From JAOUGY01 sp963825585 (GTDB lineage Bacteria > Actinomycetota > Acidimicrobiia > Spongiisociales > ZC4RG35), in NCBI GenBank assembly GCA_963825585.1, contig CAWGTX010000004.1, positions 62,001-126,000 on the forward strand: DNA of 64,000 bases. The letters run 5' to 3'. Both the position numbers and the translations under genes were made by a program. Under the pieces are notes generated by a model. That model was not told where the DNA came from. It worked only from the letters and a program-made list of their open reading frames with translations, and did not search any database. Each line of letters opens with the position of its first letter. The first letter of the stretch is position 1. Positions 37,534-47,830 of this stretch are shown piece by piece.

Positions 37534-37848
37534 ATGCGCAGAACTCGTCTCATGTCACTCGCCCTTCTCGTCGGATTGCTCTTCGTCCTGGCCCTTCCGG
37601 GTCTGACGGTCGAGGAGACCACCGAGGAGGCGCCGACCACCGAGACCACGGTCGCCGGCGAGTCCGGTCCGGCGCCCAAGCCGCCCGCTGTAGAGGTAGT
37701 GGACGAAGTCCAGCCCGAGGTCCTGCAACCGTGGACCATCCGCTACCTCATCCCCGCCTCGATCGTGATCGCCGGTCTGCTCACGTTCGGTACGGTGGTG
37801 CAGTACTTCCTCAAGGTGGTCCGGACCCGCTACAAGACGGTCGAGTGA
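37534..37848 (+). CDS. Small bitopic membrane protein, function unknown
   Basis: The product has 104 residues: hydrophobic N-terminal segment (7-25, signal-like), a Thr/Glu/Pro-rich stretch (26-62), then one transmembrane helix (about 70-92) and a basic tail (KVVRTRYKTVE). I do not recognise a family. The GTGA overlap couples it to the following metalloprotease gene. Confidence 0.6.
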   Translation: MRRTRLMSLALLVGLLFVLALPGLTVEETTEEAPTTETTVAGESGPAPKPPAVEVVDEVQPEVLQPWTIRYLIPASIVIAGLLTFGTVVQYFLKVVRTRYKTVE

Positions 37849-38888
37849 CCGACGACAGCCCCTGGCCGTTCGCCGGCCGGGTGGCGGGTGTCGTCGCCCG
37901 CACCTACGGGCTGGCCGATTCCTATCACTCCGACCATCTCGCTTCGGAGATGCCGCCGATCGTGGCATCCGCCAACGACATGGTCGCTTCCGAGACCGGG
38001 CTGGTGGTGCCTGGTCGTCCCGATGTGGTCATCGTCGACCGACGTGAATGGGTCGAGCGCAACCTGGGTTCGTTCTCCGAGCTGATCGAACCTGCTGAGC
38101 GTCGATTGGCCGATCGGATCGGCGTGTTCGACGACGACACCGCTCGTGACGTGGCCCGCACCCTGATGGCGGCCGAGACCGGTGCCATGCTCGGGTTCCT
38201 TGCCCGCCGGGTGCTCGGCCAGTACGAACTGGTGGTGCCGAGCGGCGGTGAAGGCGACTCGATCGCATTCGTCGGCGCCAACGTCCTGCAGATGGAACGC
38301 GCCCAGCAGTTCCGTCCGTCCGAGTTCCGCATGTGGATCGCCCTCCACGAGGCCGCGCACCGCGCCCAGTTCGTGGGCGTCCCGTGGATGCGGGCCTATT
38401 TTCTGGGTCTGGTCAAGGAGCTGGTCGAGTCCTCGGTCCCCGACGAACGTCGCCTGTCCCGCCTGGTCGGAGAGCTGCGGTCGGCGCGCCGTGAGGGTCG
38501 TTCGATGATCGATGACCGGGGATTACTCGGACTGTTCGCCACCACGGGCCAGCGACAGGCGCTCGACCGGGTGCAGGCGCTCATGAGCCTGCTGGAGGGC
38601 CACGGCCACGTCGTGATGGATCGGTTGGGCGAGCGACTCCTGCCGGGACAGCGACGAATGTCCGCCCTGCTCAAGGCCCGGAGGGCGGACCAGAAGACGG
38701 CGCTGTTCTTCCGGCTGACGGGTCTCGAGATGAAGATGCGTCAATACGAGATGGGCGAGCGATTCGTGATGGCGGTAGAGCGTGATGCCGGCTGGCATGC
38801 CCTCGACGCCGCCTGGGCGGGACCTGAGGCCCTGCCGGACCTCGCCGAGGTCGAGGATCCGAAACTGTGGCTGAGACGCGTCGGCTGA
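37845..38888 (+). CDS. Zinc-dependent metalloprotease of the DUF2342 family
   Basis: The product has 347 residues from GTG 37845. It contains HEAAH (WIALHEAAHRAQFVGVPWM), an HExxH zinc motif, within the fold of actinobacterial DUF2342 proteins, once annotated as F420-biosynthesis-associated. C-terminal EGHGHVVMD supplies likely further ligands. The physiological substrate is unknown. It is upstream of and overlapping tilS, as in many actinobacteria. Confidence 0.85.
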   Translation: MTDDSPWPFAGRVAGVVARTYGLADSYHSDHLASEMPPIVASANDMVASETGLVVPGRPDVVIVDRREWVERNLGSFSELIEPAERRLADRIGVFDDDTARDVARTLMAAETGAMLGFLARRVLGQYELVVPSGGEGDSIAFVGANVLQMERAQQFRPSEFRMWIALHEAAHRAQFVGVPWMRAYFLGLVKELVESSVPDERRLSRLVGELRSARREGRSMIDDRGLLGLFATTGQRQALDRVQALMSLLEGHGHVVMDRLGERLLPGQRRMSALLKARRADQKTALFFRLTGLEMKMRQYEMGERFVMAVERDAGWHALDAAWAGPEALPDLAEVEDPKLWLRRVG

Positions 38889-40198
38889 GGCAGTTGGCCG
38901 AGCCCGCGCTGGCGACGATGACGGCGGCTCCGCCCGGTGCCCTGGTGGTCGCCTTGTCGGGTGGGGCCGATTCGGCGGCGGCCGCCTGGGTGGCCCGGGC
39001 CTCGGGCCGGCCGACCAAGGCGGTGCACGTCCATCACGGTCTGGCCCACTCCGACATGCTGGCGGCCGCCTCGGTCGCAGTGGCTGATCGCCTCGGCATC
39101 GAATTGCAGACCGTTCACGTCGAGGTACCAGCAGGGGCGTCGATGGAGCTCCAGGCTCGCCGGGTGCGGCTGGGAGCCTTGGAGGCGGCGGCCGGGCCGG
39201 GGGAGTGGGTCGTCACCGGTCACACTCGCGACGACCAGGTCGAGACCCTGCTGATGCGGCTGGTTCGCGGTACCGGCGTGGACGGACTGGTGGGCATCCC
39301 GGCCGTGCGACATCCCTACCTCCGGCCGATGCTCGCACTGTCTCGAAGTCACACCCGCGAGCTGGCCGCCGTCGCCGACCTCCCCTGGCGGGATGATCCC
39401 GACAACCTCGAAGCCCACCACCTACGAAACCGCGTCCGCGCCGAGCTGGTGCCGGCTATGACGGCGACGTTCGGGGCCTCGCCGGCCGAGTCGCTCGCCC
39501 GAATGGCGGCGTTGGTCGGTGACGACATCGCCGTCCTCGAGGACGCCGCCAGGTCGGTCCCGTTGCAACGTCGACCGGGGGAGATCCGCCTGGCGGTCGG
39601 ATCGCTGCTGGCGGTGCCCCGCCCGGTCGCAGCCCGGGTTGTTCGAGCGGCGTTCATCGAACTCGAACCGCCGTATCCGCCGTCGGCCGAGGTGGTGGTG
39701 GCGGTGGTGGCGGTGGCCGATGGCGGGGTCGGGTCGGCGGGGGTCGGGTCGGTCATTGCCCGCCGGTCGGGTCCGTGGCTGGTGCTGTCGGTATCGGAGA
39801 GCGCCGAACCACCCGCGCCGACGTCGATTCCCGTGCCGGGGAGCGGCGTCTGGGGCGACCTGCGGTTCGATGTGACCGTTGGACCGCGTCCGGCCGTCAT
39901 GCCACTGTCGCCCTTCTCCTTCGTGATGCCGTCTTCCGGCGTTTCCCGACTCACGGTTCGTACGGCCGACCGGGGCGATGTCATCCCGATGGCGCACGGC
40001 CACAAACGGGTCATGGACGCGCTGGCCGAGGCGGGTGTGCACCCGGGCGAACGGAGCAGGCAGCCGGTGGTGTTGGCAGGTGATGAGGTGGTGTGGATTC
40101 CAGGTGTGAGGCGGGCGGGTTGGGCCGGTAGGCCCGAGGGCCGCTACCTTTGCGCGGTCGCGACAGAGGAAACCCAGTGGCAACGATACGAACGCTGA
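38867..40198 (+). CDS. tilS: tRNA(Ile)-lysidine synthase
   Basis: The product has 443 residues. It attaches lysine to C34 of tRNA-Ile(CAU). The P-loop PPase motif is VALSGGADSAAAAW (about 28-41), with HVHHGL, TGHTRDDQVETLLMRLVRG and WRDDPDN following. GTG 38867 overlaps the preceding gene by 22 bases. The C-terminal domain carries GDVIPMAHGHKRVMDALAEAGVHPGER, the usual TilS substrate-binding end. Confidence 0.92.
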   Translation: MAETRRLRQLAEPALATMTAAPPGALVVALSGGADSAAAAWVARASGRPTKAVHVHHGLAHSDMLAAASVAVADRLGIELQTVHVEVPAGASMELQARRVRLGALEAAAGPGEWVVTGHTRDDQVETLLMRLVRGTGVDGLVGIPAVRHPYLRPMLALSRSHTRELAAVADLPWRDDPDNLEAHHLRNRVRAELVPAMTATFGASPAESLARMAALVGDDIAVLEDAARSVPLQRRPGEIRLAVGSLLAVPRPVAARVVRAAFIELEPPYPPSAEVVVAVVAVADGGVGSAGVGSVIARRSGPWLVLSVSESAEPPAPTSIPVPGSGVWGDLRFDVTVGPRPAVMPLSPFSFVMPSSGVSRLTVRTADRGDVIPMAHGHKRVMDALAEAGVHPGERSRQPVVLAGDEVVWIPGVRRAGWAGRPEGRYLCAVATEETQWQRYER

Positions 40199-40704
40199 TC
40201 TCTTCGGAGGAGATCGAGGCGAAGCTCACCGAGATCGGTGCCCGCATCACCGAGGACTATCGCGACAAGGATCTGCTCGTCGTGGGTGTCCTCAAGGGTG
40301 CGTTCATGGTGATGGCCGACCTGTCACGCCACATCGGTCTCAACGTCGAATTCGATTTCATGGCGGTGAGCTCGTACGGCGCATCGACGCAGACTTCCGG
40401 TGTGGTCCGGATCCTCAAGGATCTCGATCAGGAGATCGCCGATCGCCACGTGCTCATCGTCGAGGACATCATCGACTCGGGGCTCACACTGAACTACCTG
40501 ATGAAGTCGCTGCGCGTCCGCAAGCCGGCGTCCATCGAGATCGCCTCCCTTCTGGTGAAGCGTGGTATCCAGCGCGTCCCGATCGAGGTGAAGTACCCGT
40601 GCTTCGAGATCGGGCCCGAGTTCGTGATCGGATACGGTTTGGACTACGCCGGGAAATACCGGAACCTCCCGTATGTGGGTGTCCTGGAAGGCGAACTGGA
40701 TTGA
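40177..40704 (+). CDS. hpt: Hypoxanthine phosphoribosyltransferase
   Basis: The product has 175 residues from GTG 40177 (AGAGGA ribosome binding site). Purine salvage: hypoxanthine/guanine plus PRPP to IMP/GMP. The PRPP-binding motif is HVLIVEDIIDSGLTL (about 97-111); LLVVGVLKGAFMVMADL and FMAVSSYG precede it, and VIGYGLDYAGKYRNLPYVGVL closes the fold. It overlaps the end of tilS by 22 bases; tilS-hpt-ftsH is a widely conserved order. Confidence 0.95.
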   Translation: MATIRTLISSEEIEAKLTEIGARITEDYRDKDLLVVGVLKGAFMVMADLSRHIGLNVEFDFMAVSSYGASTQTSGVVRILKDLDQEIADRHVLIVEDIIDSGLTLNYLMKSLRVRKPASIEIASLLVKRGIQRVPIEVKYPCFEIGPEFVIGYGLDYAGKYRNLPYVGVLEGELD

Positions 40705-40871
40705 TCGGTCCACACGCGGGTGGCCTGCGAGGTTCCCTTTGCCTCCAGCTCGCCGTACCATGTCGCAACGGAGGAGGTTTCCGTCTCGGTCGCGTCCGGG
40801 CACGGTGTTCCGCCTCCGATTTCGACCGATCGCCCCGCCGGCGATGCACTGAACCCAAGTAGAGGCCAACC

Positions 40872-42797
<1,926 letters not shown>

Positions 42798-42814
42798 ACG
42801 TCGGAAGTGAAGGC

Positions 42815-43675
42815 ATGACCGCCTGGCGCGTGGCCGACCGCTCCATCGAGCTCGATCACCCGGTGATGATGGGGGTGTTGAACGTCACCCCCGACTCGTT
42901 CTCCGACGGAGGTGCGTATCTCGACGTCGCCGCGGCTGCGGCTCACGCCGACCGGCTGGTGGCTGACGGGGCCGAGATCGTCGACGTGGGAGGTGAGTCC
43001 ACCCGGCCGGGGGCCCAGCCCGTTCCCGTCGAGGTCGAGATCGCTCGTGTGGTCCCCGTCATCGAGCACGTCGTTCGAACCGGCATCGTGGTGTCGATCG
43101 ACACCATGAAGCCGGAGGTGGCGACGGCGGCGGTGGCGGCGGGAGCGAGCATCATCAACGACGTCTCGGGTTTCGTGGACCCATCCATGCGCCGGGTGGC
43201 GGCCGACAGCGGTGCCGGCATCGTGATCATGCACATGCAGGGCAGTCCACGAACGATGCAGGTCGACCCGCGCTACGACGATGTGGTCACGGAGGTGTGC
43301 GGCCATCTCGCCGCCCAGGCGGCCCGCTGTGTCGCCGACGGGGTCGCGCCGGCATCGATCTGTATCGACCCTGGCATCGGATTCGGCAAGACCGTCGAGC
43401 ACAACCTCACCCTGATCGATCAACTCGACCGGGTGGTCTCACTGGGCTATCCGGTGATGGTGGGGGCGTCTCGCAAGAGCTTTCTCGGGAGGATCCTCGG
43501 GATCGACGCACCCGAACTGCGTGACCCGGCGACGGCCGTGACCACCGCCCTCGGTGTCGATCGGGGAGCGATGGTGTTCCGGGTGCACGACCCGGCCGGC
43601 TCGAGGGAGGCAGCGTCACTCGCCTGGGCTATCGTTGAGACTCGCGTTCTCCGCCGTCACCCAGGCAGCACATGA
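42815..43675 (+). CDS. folP: Dihydropteroate synthase
   Basis: The product has 286 residues. It condenses p-aminobenzoate with the pterin diphosphate in folate synthesis. Signatures: MGVLNVTPDSFSDGG (19-33), IVDVGGESTRPGA, VSIDTMKPEVA, NDVSG and the C-terminal GASRKSFLGRI. The ATG at 42815 lies 17 bases after ftsH; ATG of the next gene overlaps the stop. It heads the folP-x-folB-folK operon. Confidence 0.95.
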   Translation: MTAWRVADRSIELDHPVMMGVLNVTPDSFSDGGAYLDVAAAAAHADRLVADGAEIVDVGGESTRPGAQPVPVEVEIARVVPVIEHVVRTGIVVSIDTMKPEVATAAVAAGASIINDVSGFVDPSMRRVAADSGAGIVIMHMQGSPRTMQVDPRYDDVVTEVCGHLAAQAARCVADGVAPASICIDPGIGFGKTVEHNLTLIDQLDRVVSLGYPVMVGASRKSFLGRILGIDAPELRDPATAVTTALGVDRGAMVFRVHDPAGSREAASLAWAIVETRVLRRHPGST

Positions 43676-44160
43676 TCACCGGACTCAAGCCCAAGGGATT
43701 CACCTGGATCATCTCCGATCGACTGGCCGTATCCGAACGGATCGGGGGCAACGGCTTTCAACACCGCCGGGTCCGGCGGGAAGAAGAGATCAACTGGCTG
43801 GTCCGTGAAGCGCGGATCACCACCGTCGTCAACCTGCTTCCGGGCAATCAGAACGTTCAGGCGTACGCCGCGGCCGGGATCGAGACGGTGTCGGTGCCGA
43901 TCGGTTCCGACGTCGAGCGGGGCGATCCTGCCCGCCTCTACCAGGCTCTCGACGAGGCGCTCCATGACCCGTACGCCCGGGTTCTGGTGCACAAGGAGAC
44001 CATCGACGACGAACTGGCCGGGATGCTCGGCGGGTACTTGATCTACTCGGGGCTCCTGAAGGACCGGATCATCGCCACCGCCGTGATCCAGGAGATCCTG
44101 GGCCGCGCCCTCGGACCGGAGGGACGATCCTTCATCCCGGAGCCCCCGGCGTCCTCGTGA
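43672..44160 (+). CDS. Dual-specificity-phosphatase-like protein without catalytic residues
   Basis: The product has 162 residues. The fold resembles DSP/tyrosine phosphatases: SERIGGNGFQHRRVRREEEINWL, ITTVVNLLPG, then VLVHKETIDDELAGMLGGYLIYSG. In active members the last stretch is VHCxxGxxRT. Here the Cys is Lys108 and the Arg position is Glu114, so catalysis by the usual mechanism is impossible. Coupled by 4-base overlaps to folP (ATGA) and folB (GTGA). A regulatory or binding role is inferred. Confidence 0.6.
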   Translation: MITGLKPKGFTWIISDRLAVSERIGGNGFQHRRVRREEEINWLVREARITTVVNLLPGNQNVQAYAAAGIETVSVPIGSDVERGDPARLYQALDEALHDPYARVLVHKETIDDELAGMLGGYLIYSGLLKDRIIATAVIQEILGRALGPEGRSFIPEPPASS

Positions 44161-44516
44161 CCGATTCGATCGCCATCACGGGCCTGCGTGTGTTCGCCCG
44201 TCACGGGGTCTTCGATCACGAGTCGGCCGCCGGTCAGGTGTTCGTGATCGACCTGGTTGTGCACGCCGACCTCAGCGAGGCGGGTGCGTCGGATCGCCTC
44301 GATGCCACCATCGACTACGGGAAGCTGGCGGGACGGGTGCACGAGCTGGTGGCCGGTGAGCGATGGGATCTGATCGAGCGGGTCGCCCATCGGATCGCCG
44401 CGCTGGTGCTCGCCGAGCCTCGGTGTGAGGCGGTCGACGTCACCGTTCACAAGCCGTCGGCACCCATCAACCTTCCGTTCGACGATGTGGCGGTGACGGT
44501 ATCGAGGCGCCGGTGA
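44157..44516 (+). CDS. folB: Dihydroneopterin aldolase
   Basis: The product has 119 residues from a GTG overlapping the previous stop. Converts dihydroneopterin to 6-hydroxymethyl-dihydropterin. Signatures: ITGLRVFARHGVFDHE (7-22), DLVVHADL, IDYGKLAGRVHELV, LIERVAHRIAALVL and VTVHKPSAPI. GTGA overlap with folK. Confidence 0.95.
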   Translation: MTDSIAITGLRVFARHGVFDHESAAGQVFVIDLVVHADLSEAGASDRLDATIDYGKLAGRVHELVAGERWDLIERVAHRIAALVLAEPRCEAVDVTVHKPSAPINLPFDDVAVTVSRRR

Positions 44517-45466
44517 CTCGGGCCGTCGTCGCCCTCGGGTCCAACCTGGGCGATCGCCTTGGCCTCCTGCGGGCGGCAGTGGCGGGTCTGAAGGAGATCG
44601 GCACCGTCATCTCGGTTTCGTCGGTGTACGAGACCGAGCCGGTGGGAGGTCCCGACCAGGGGCGCTACCTGAACGCTGCCGTGGTCGTCGACACCGCCCT
44701 CGAGCCCAGGGCGCTGCTCGAGGCGCTGCTCGGGATCGAGCGGTCGGCCGATCGGATCCGTGACGTGCGGTGGGGTCCGCGTACTCTCGACCTCGACATC
44801 ATCTCGTACGGTTCCGAGACGGTCGACGAGCCTGATCTGACGATCCCCCATCCCCGGGCCAAGGATCGTCGTTTCGTGCTGGACCCCGTGTCCGAGATCG
44901 CCCCGAACGCCGTGGTCGCTCCCGGCACGACCGCCCAGGATGCCAGAGACGCGCTCCCTTCGGGAGGTGTCTTCCGTTGGCACGGCGATTGGGTGGTCGG
45001 GCATCCGACGCTCGGCTGGCGAGGTCAGGCGCTCGTCGCCGGGCAGTTCGTCCTGTTCGGCGTGCTGGCGGTGGTGGCGTTGTCGACCGCGGGCGCCGAT
45101 CCTTCGGCGTTGCTGACCCTTGGCGGCCTCGCCGTCGCCGCGCTGGGCGGGCTGCTCGTGGTCGGGGCATTGCTCGGGCTGGGCACGTCGTTGTCGGCGC
45201 TGCCGGACCCCCGCCCGGGCAGCGAGTTGTCCGAACGCGGTGTCTTCGGTCTTGTTCGTCACCCGATCTATGGCGGGCTCCTGCTGGGCGGCATCAGCAG
45301 CTCCATCCTGCTGCAAACCTGGTGGCCACTCCCGGTGCTGGCTGTGCTGGCCGGACTGCTGACGGTGAAGGCGGGTCTCGAGGAACGCGCCCTGACGCTG
45401 ATGCATCCCGGCTACACCGACTACGCCGCTCGGGTGCGGCGGCGCTTCATCCCGTTCGTATGGTGA
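44513..45466 (+). CDS. folK: FolK (HPPK) fused to an ICMT/PEMT-like membrane methyltransferase domain
   Basis: The product has 317 residues, twice normal FolK length. Residues 1-155 are a complete pyrophosphokinase: ALGSNLGDR (7-15), YETEPVG, RWGPRTLDLDIISYG with Asp93/Asp95, and IPHPRAKDRRFVLDPVSEIAP. From 170, three or four membrane helices lead to RGVFGLVRHPIYGGLLLGG (242-260), EERAL (290-294) and YTDYAARVRRRFIP (301-314), the SAM-binding signature of isoprenylcysteine carboxyl methyltransferase-like proteins. One uninterrupted frame, GTG start. The fusion would place folate synthesis at the membrane. Confidence 0.85.
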   Translation: MTRAVVALGSNLGDRLGLLRAAVAGLKEIGTVISVSSVYETEPVGGPDQGRYLNAAVVVDTALEPRALLEALLGIERSADRIRDVRWGPRTLDLDIISYGSETVDEPDLTIPHPRAKDRRFVLDPVSEIAPNAVVAPGTTAQDARDALPSGGVFRWHGDWVVGHPTLGWRGQALVAGQFVLFGVLAVVALSTAGADPSALLTLGGLAVAALGGLLVVGALLGLGTSLSALPDPRPGSELSERGVFGLVRHPIYGGLLLGGISSSILLQTWWPLPVLAVLAGLLTVKAGLEERALTLMHPGYTDYAARVRRRFIPFVW

Positions 45467-45500
45467 CCAACCACGTCCTGGAGACGGATGTCGTGTCGAT

Positions 45501-45522
45501 TCGTCGACCTGTTCACCTGTCG
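45501..45522. repeat. GTCGACCTGTTCACCTGTCGA word cluster
   Basis: Three iterations of the GACCTGT word occur downstream of folK, of the GGTCAACA family. Confidence 0.45.
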
Positions 45523-45545
45523 AGAGCACGCGTTCGAGGTCATTG

Positions 45546-45630
45546 CGCGGGCTCTCAACCCCCTACCCCGCTCGTTTTTCGCCCCGGCGCTTGCGCCGGC
45601 GGACCCTTCCCCTCCGTGGCGCACAAGGTT
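45546..45630 (-). mobile_element. Dispersed palindromic element, copy C (fragment)
   Basis: GCGGGCTCTCAACCCCCTAC, CCCGCTCGTT and the hairpin CGGCGCTTGCGCCGG followed by GGACCCTTCCCC match the central part of the element at 59.3 kb on its complementary strand; the outer ends are missing or degraded. No promoter or gene is otherwise visible in 45467-45751. Confidence 0.6.
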
Positions 45631-45751
45631 CTACAGATGATCTTCGGCCCTTTCCTATCTGTTCACCTCGGGTACATTGGAGGTTGATGGCGCGCTCTCC
45701 TCCGAGATCGGGTGACCAAGCCGGTTCACCATCCACGATCAAGGAGTCCCC

Positions 45752-46084
45752 ATGGCCCGCCGTTCTCGTGAAAATCGCACCGCAACTCTTGGTTACGACG
45801 AGCACCGACCCAACCGCGATGATCGCCGCCTCGATCACCGCCGCACCCGGCACGCCGCCAGCCAACTGCTTCACACGGCTGCGGATCCCGAGGAGTTGGT
45901 GCCTCTTCCCGAGGTCAAGCGGACCCGCGAGCACGAGCCCGTCGCCGTCACCGAGGTCAAGAGCCGTCAGTTCAAGGTGTGGAAGACCAAGTTCTGGAAG
46001 CGCCGCGATGGTTATCGCGACATGAAGGCCGAGATGGACGCCCGCTGGGCGGACTTGGAAGAGGACGACGAGGACGACTGGTAG
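45752..46084 (+). CDS. Small charged hypothetical protein
   Basis: The product has 110 residues with a clear CAAGGAG ribosome binding site. Very basic N-terminal half (RRSRENRTATLGYDEHRPNRDDRR), a short Pro/Val region, then RQFKVWKTKFWKRRDGYRDM and an acidic end EEDDEDDW. No membrane segment or Cys. I do not recognise it; nucleic-acid or ribosome binding is possible from charge only. A terminator follows. Confidence 0.6.
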   Translation: MARRSRENRTATLGYDEHRPNRDDRRLDHRRTRHAASQLLHTAADPEELVPLPEVKRTREHEPVAVTEVKSRQFKVWKTKFWKRRDGYRDMKAEMDARWADLEEDDEDDW

Positions 46085-46128
46085 CCAATCGGGTCGAGGG
46101 TCGACCCAGCCATTGAAGTTCGAATCAC

Positions 46129-46160
46129 GAGCCGCCCCCGGGATCACTCGGGGGCGGCTC
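46129..46160 (+). terminator. Hairpin terminator
   Basis: A perfect 12-bp stem, GAGCCGCCCCCG (46129-46140)/CGGGGGCGGCTC (46149-46160), with an 8-base loop, 45 bases after the stop of the 110-residue protein. Confidence 0.75.
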
Positions 46161-46175
46161 CGCGTGCGATGAGCT

Positions 46176-46251
46176 TCGAGCGACGAGCGACGAGCGACGA
46201 GCGACGAGCCAGAATGACCTGTTGACCTGTTGACCTGTTGAGCTGTTGACC
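46176..46251. repeat. ACGAGCG heptamers followed by GTTGACCT octamers
   Basis: Four to five copies of ACGAGCG (46176-46210) run into four copies of GACCTGTT (46216-46250). Two different word families abut, as at 36.1 kb. Confidence 0.75.
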
Positions 46252-46305
46252 GCTCCGGCGAGTAGATCTCCGCCGCCGATCCCCAATTCGCGCGACCTCG
46301 ATGTG

Positions 46306-46980
46306 TCATGTGAAGGCTTCGGGCCCCAGGTGGGTCTCCTCGGCGACGATGGCCGCCACGATCCTTCCGGCGACGTGCGCGGGCGACATCCCCGGCGGGA
46401 AGCGAGGCGCCGTTCCCGCGATGGGCCGACTCGACAGACCGGTTTCGGTGTGGCCGGGATGGGCGTCGAGCAGCCGGATTCGTGCCGGTCGCAGCTCACG
46501 TCGCAGCGCCTGGACGTAGGCGGCGGTCGCCGCCTTGGAGGCCGAGTAGGCCGCCATGCCCATCTGGGGTTGGGACGCCACCACCCCCGAGATGGTGGCG
46601 AGGACACCGCCGTCGGTCATGGCCGGGACGGCGGCCCCGAACAGGAACATCGGCAGGAAGGTGTTGGTGAGGAAGAGTTCCTCGACGGTGTCCGACCCTG
46701 TCGACACGGCAGGGCCGAATGCGACCACGCCGGTTGCGTTCACCACCCCGTCGAGCCGGCCGTAGGCCGAGGTGGCGGCCGCCACCACCATATCGGCGTT
46801 GCCGGGCAACCTAAGGTCGGCAGGTACGACGACGGCGTCGACCCCCACGGACTCGAGGTGCTCCCGATGCCGCCCCGACAGCACCAAACGGGCACCGGCG
46901 TCACTCAGCATCCGAGAGATGGGCGCACCCAGACCGCCGCCGGCACCGGCGACGATGAACACGTGGTCTTCGAGGTCCAT
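46306..46980 (-). CDS. Short-chain dehydrogenase/reductase
   Basis: The product has 224 residues from the ATG at 46980 (GGAAGGA upstream). Nucleotide-binding GAGGGLGAPISRML (about 11-24), NATG-type motif VVNATGVVAF, catalytic Ser in ISGVVAS and YxxxK as YSASKAAT. Classical SDR; the substrate is unknown. It is divergent from the DUF2520 gene with a 34-base gap. Confidence 0.85.
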   Translation of the reverse strand: MDLEDHVFIVAGAGGGLGAPISRMLSDAGARLVLSGRHREHLESVGVDAVVVPADLRLPGNADMVVAAATSAYGRLDGVVNATGVVAFGPAVSTGSDTVEELFLTNTFLPMFLFGAAVPAMTDGGVLATISGVVASQPQMGMAAYSASKAATAAYVQALRRELRPARIRLLDAHPGHTETGLSSRPIAGTAPRFPPGMSPAHVAGRIVAAIVAEETHLGPEAFT

Positions 46981-47014
46981 GAAGTCCTTCCCGCTAGCCT
47001 CGCTCCACAAAGTT

Positions 47015-47830
47015 ATGAGACCGATGCGCATAGTGATAGTCGGGCCCGGGAGGGCCGGGGGAGCGATCGCTCTCGGCGCGTCCGCCGCAGGACATGACCT
47101 GGTCGGTGTCATCACCGGACCCTCCGGTCAGGTTCCGGGCGGGCTCGACGCCGTGCGGCTCCCGATGGGTTCGCCGGTGCCACCCTGTGACCTGGTGGTG
47201 CTGGCCGTCCGGGACGACATGATCGCCGATGTCGCCTCGACCCTGGTCGCACATGAGGCAGGGATCATCTGTCACCTGTCCGGCTTCACTCCGGTCGGTG
47301 TGCTCGAACGCTTTGCGGCCACCGGATCGGCGGTCGGCTCGATCCACCCGCTCCAGAGCTTGCTCGACGCCGAGCGTGGTGTCCTCGCCCTCCGTGGGTC
47401 GTTCGCCGCAGTGACCGCCGATGACGCAACCGCCGTGACCCTCTCGTCGTTCGTGCGCTCTATCGGGATGCGACCCTTCCGGCTCGCCGACGCCGACAAG
47501 GCCGCCCACCATGCCGCCGCCGCTGCCGCCTCCAATTTCGTGGTGGCGGCCCTCGCAATCGCGGCCGAACTCGCAGCCGAGACCGGGGTGCCGTTCGAGG
47601 CGTACGCCTCGCTCACCAGGGCCGTCGTCGACAATGCCTACGAGGTCGGTCCGGGTGCGGCCCTCACCGGCCCCGTCGCCCGAGGGGACGTCGGCACGGT
47701 GGCCGGGCAGATGAGGGCAGCAGCGGCGGTGTCGGCTGATCTCGGTGCCCGCTACGCCGCCATGGTGGAGGCGACCGCCCGGTTGGCCGGCAGATGGGAC
47801 GAGATGTCGCAGATCGTGGATGGGCGATGA
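47015..47830 (+). CDS. Rossmann-fold DUF2520 protein (Rv3603c-like)
   Basis: The product has 271 residues (ATG 47015; ATG 47024 also possible). NADP-binding IVIVGPGRAGGAIALGASAAG (first ~25), VVLAVRDDMI, then GSIHPLQSLLDAE, the hallmark of DUF2520, and an all-helical C-terminal domain with HHAAAAAASNFVVA. It resembles ketopantoate reductase-like dehydrogenases. In Mycobacterium the same gene is upstream of panC; here they overlap by ATGA. A pantothenate role is likely but unproven. Confidence 0.85.
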   Translation: MRPMRIVIVGPGRAGGAIALGASAAGHDLVGVITGPSGQVPGGLDAVRLPMGSPVPPCDLVVLAVRDDMIADVASTLVAHEAGIICHLSGFTPVGVLERFAATGSAVGSIHPLQSLLDAERGVLALRGSFAAVTADDATAVTLSSFVRSIGMRPFRLADADKAAHHAAAAAASNFVVAALAIAAELAAETGVPFEAYASLTRAVVDNAYEVGPGAALTGPVARGDVGTVAGQMRAAAAVSADLGARYAAMVEATARLAGRWDEMSQIVDGR

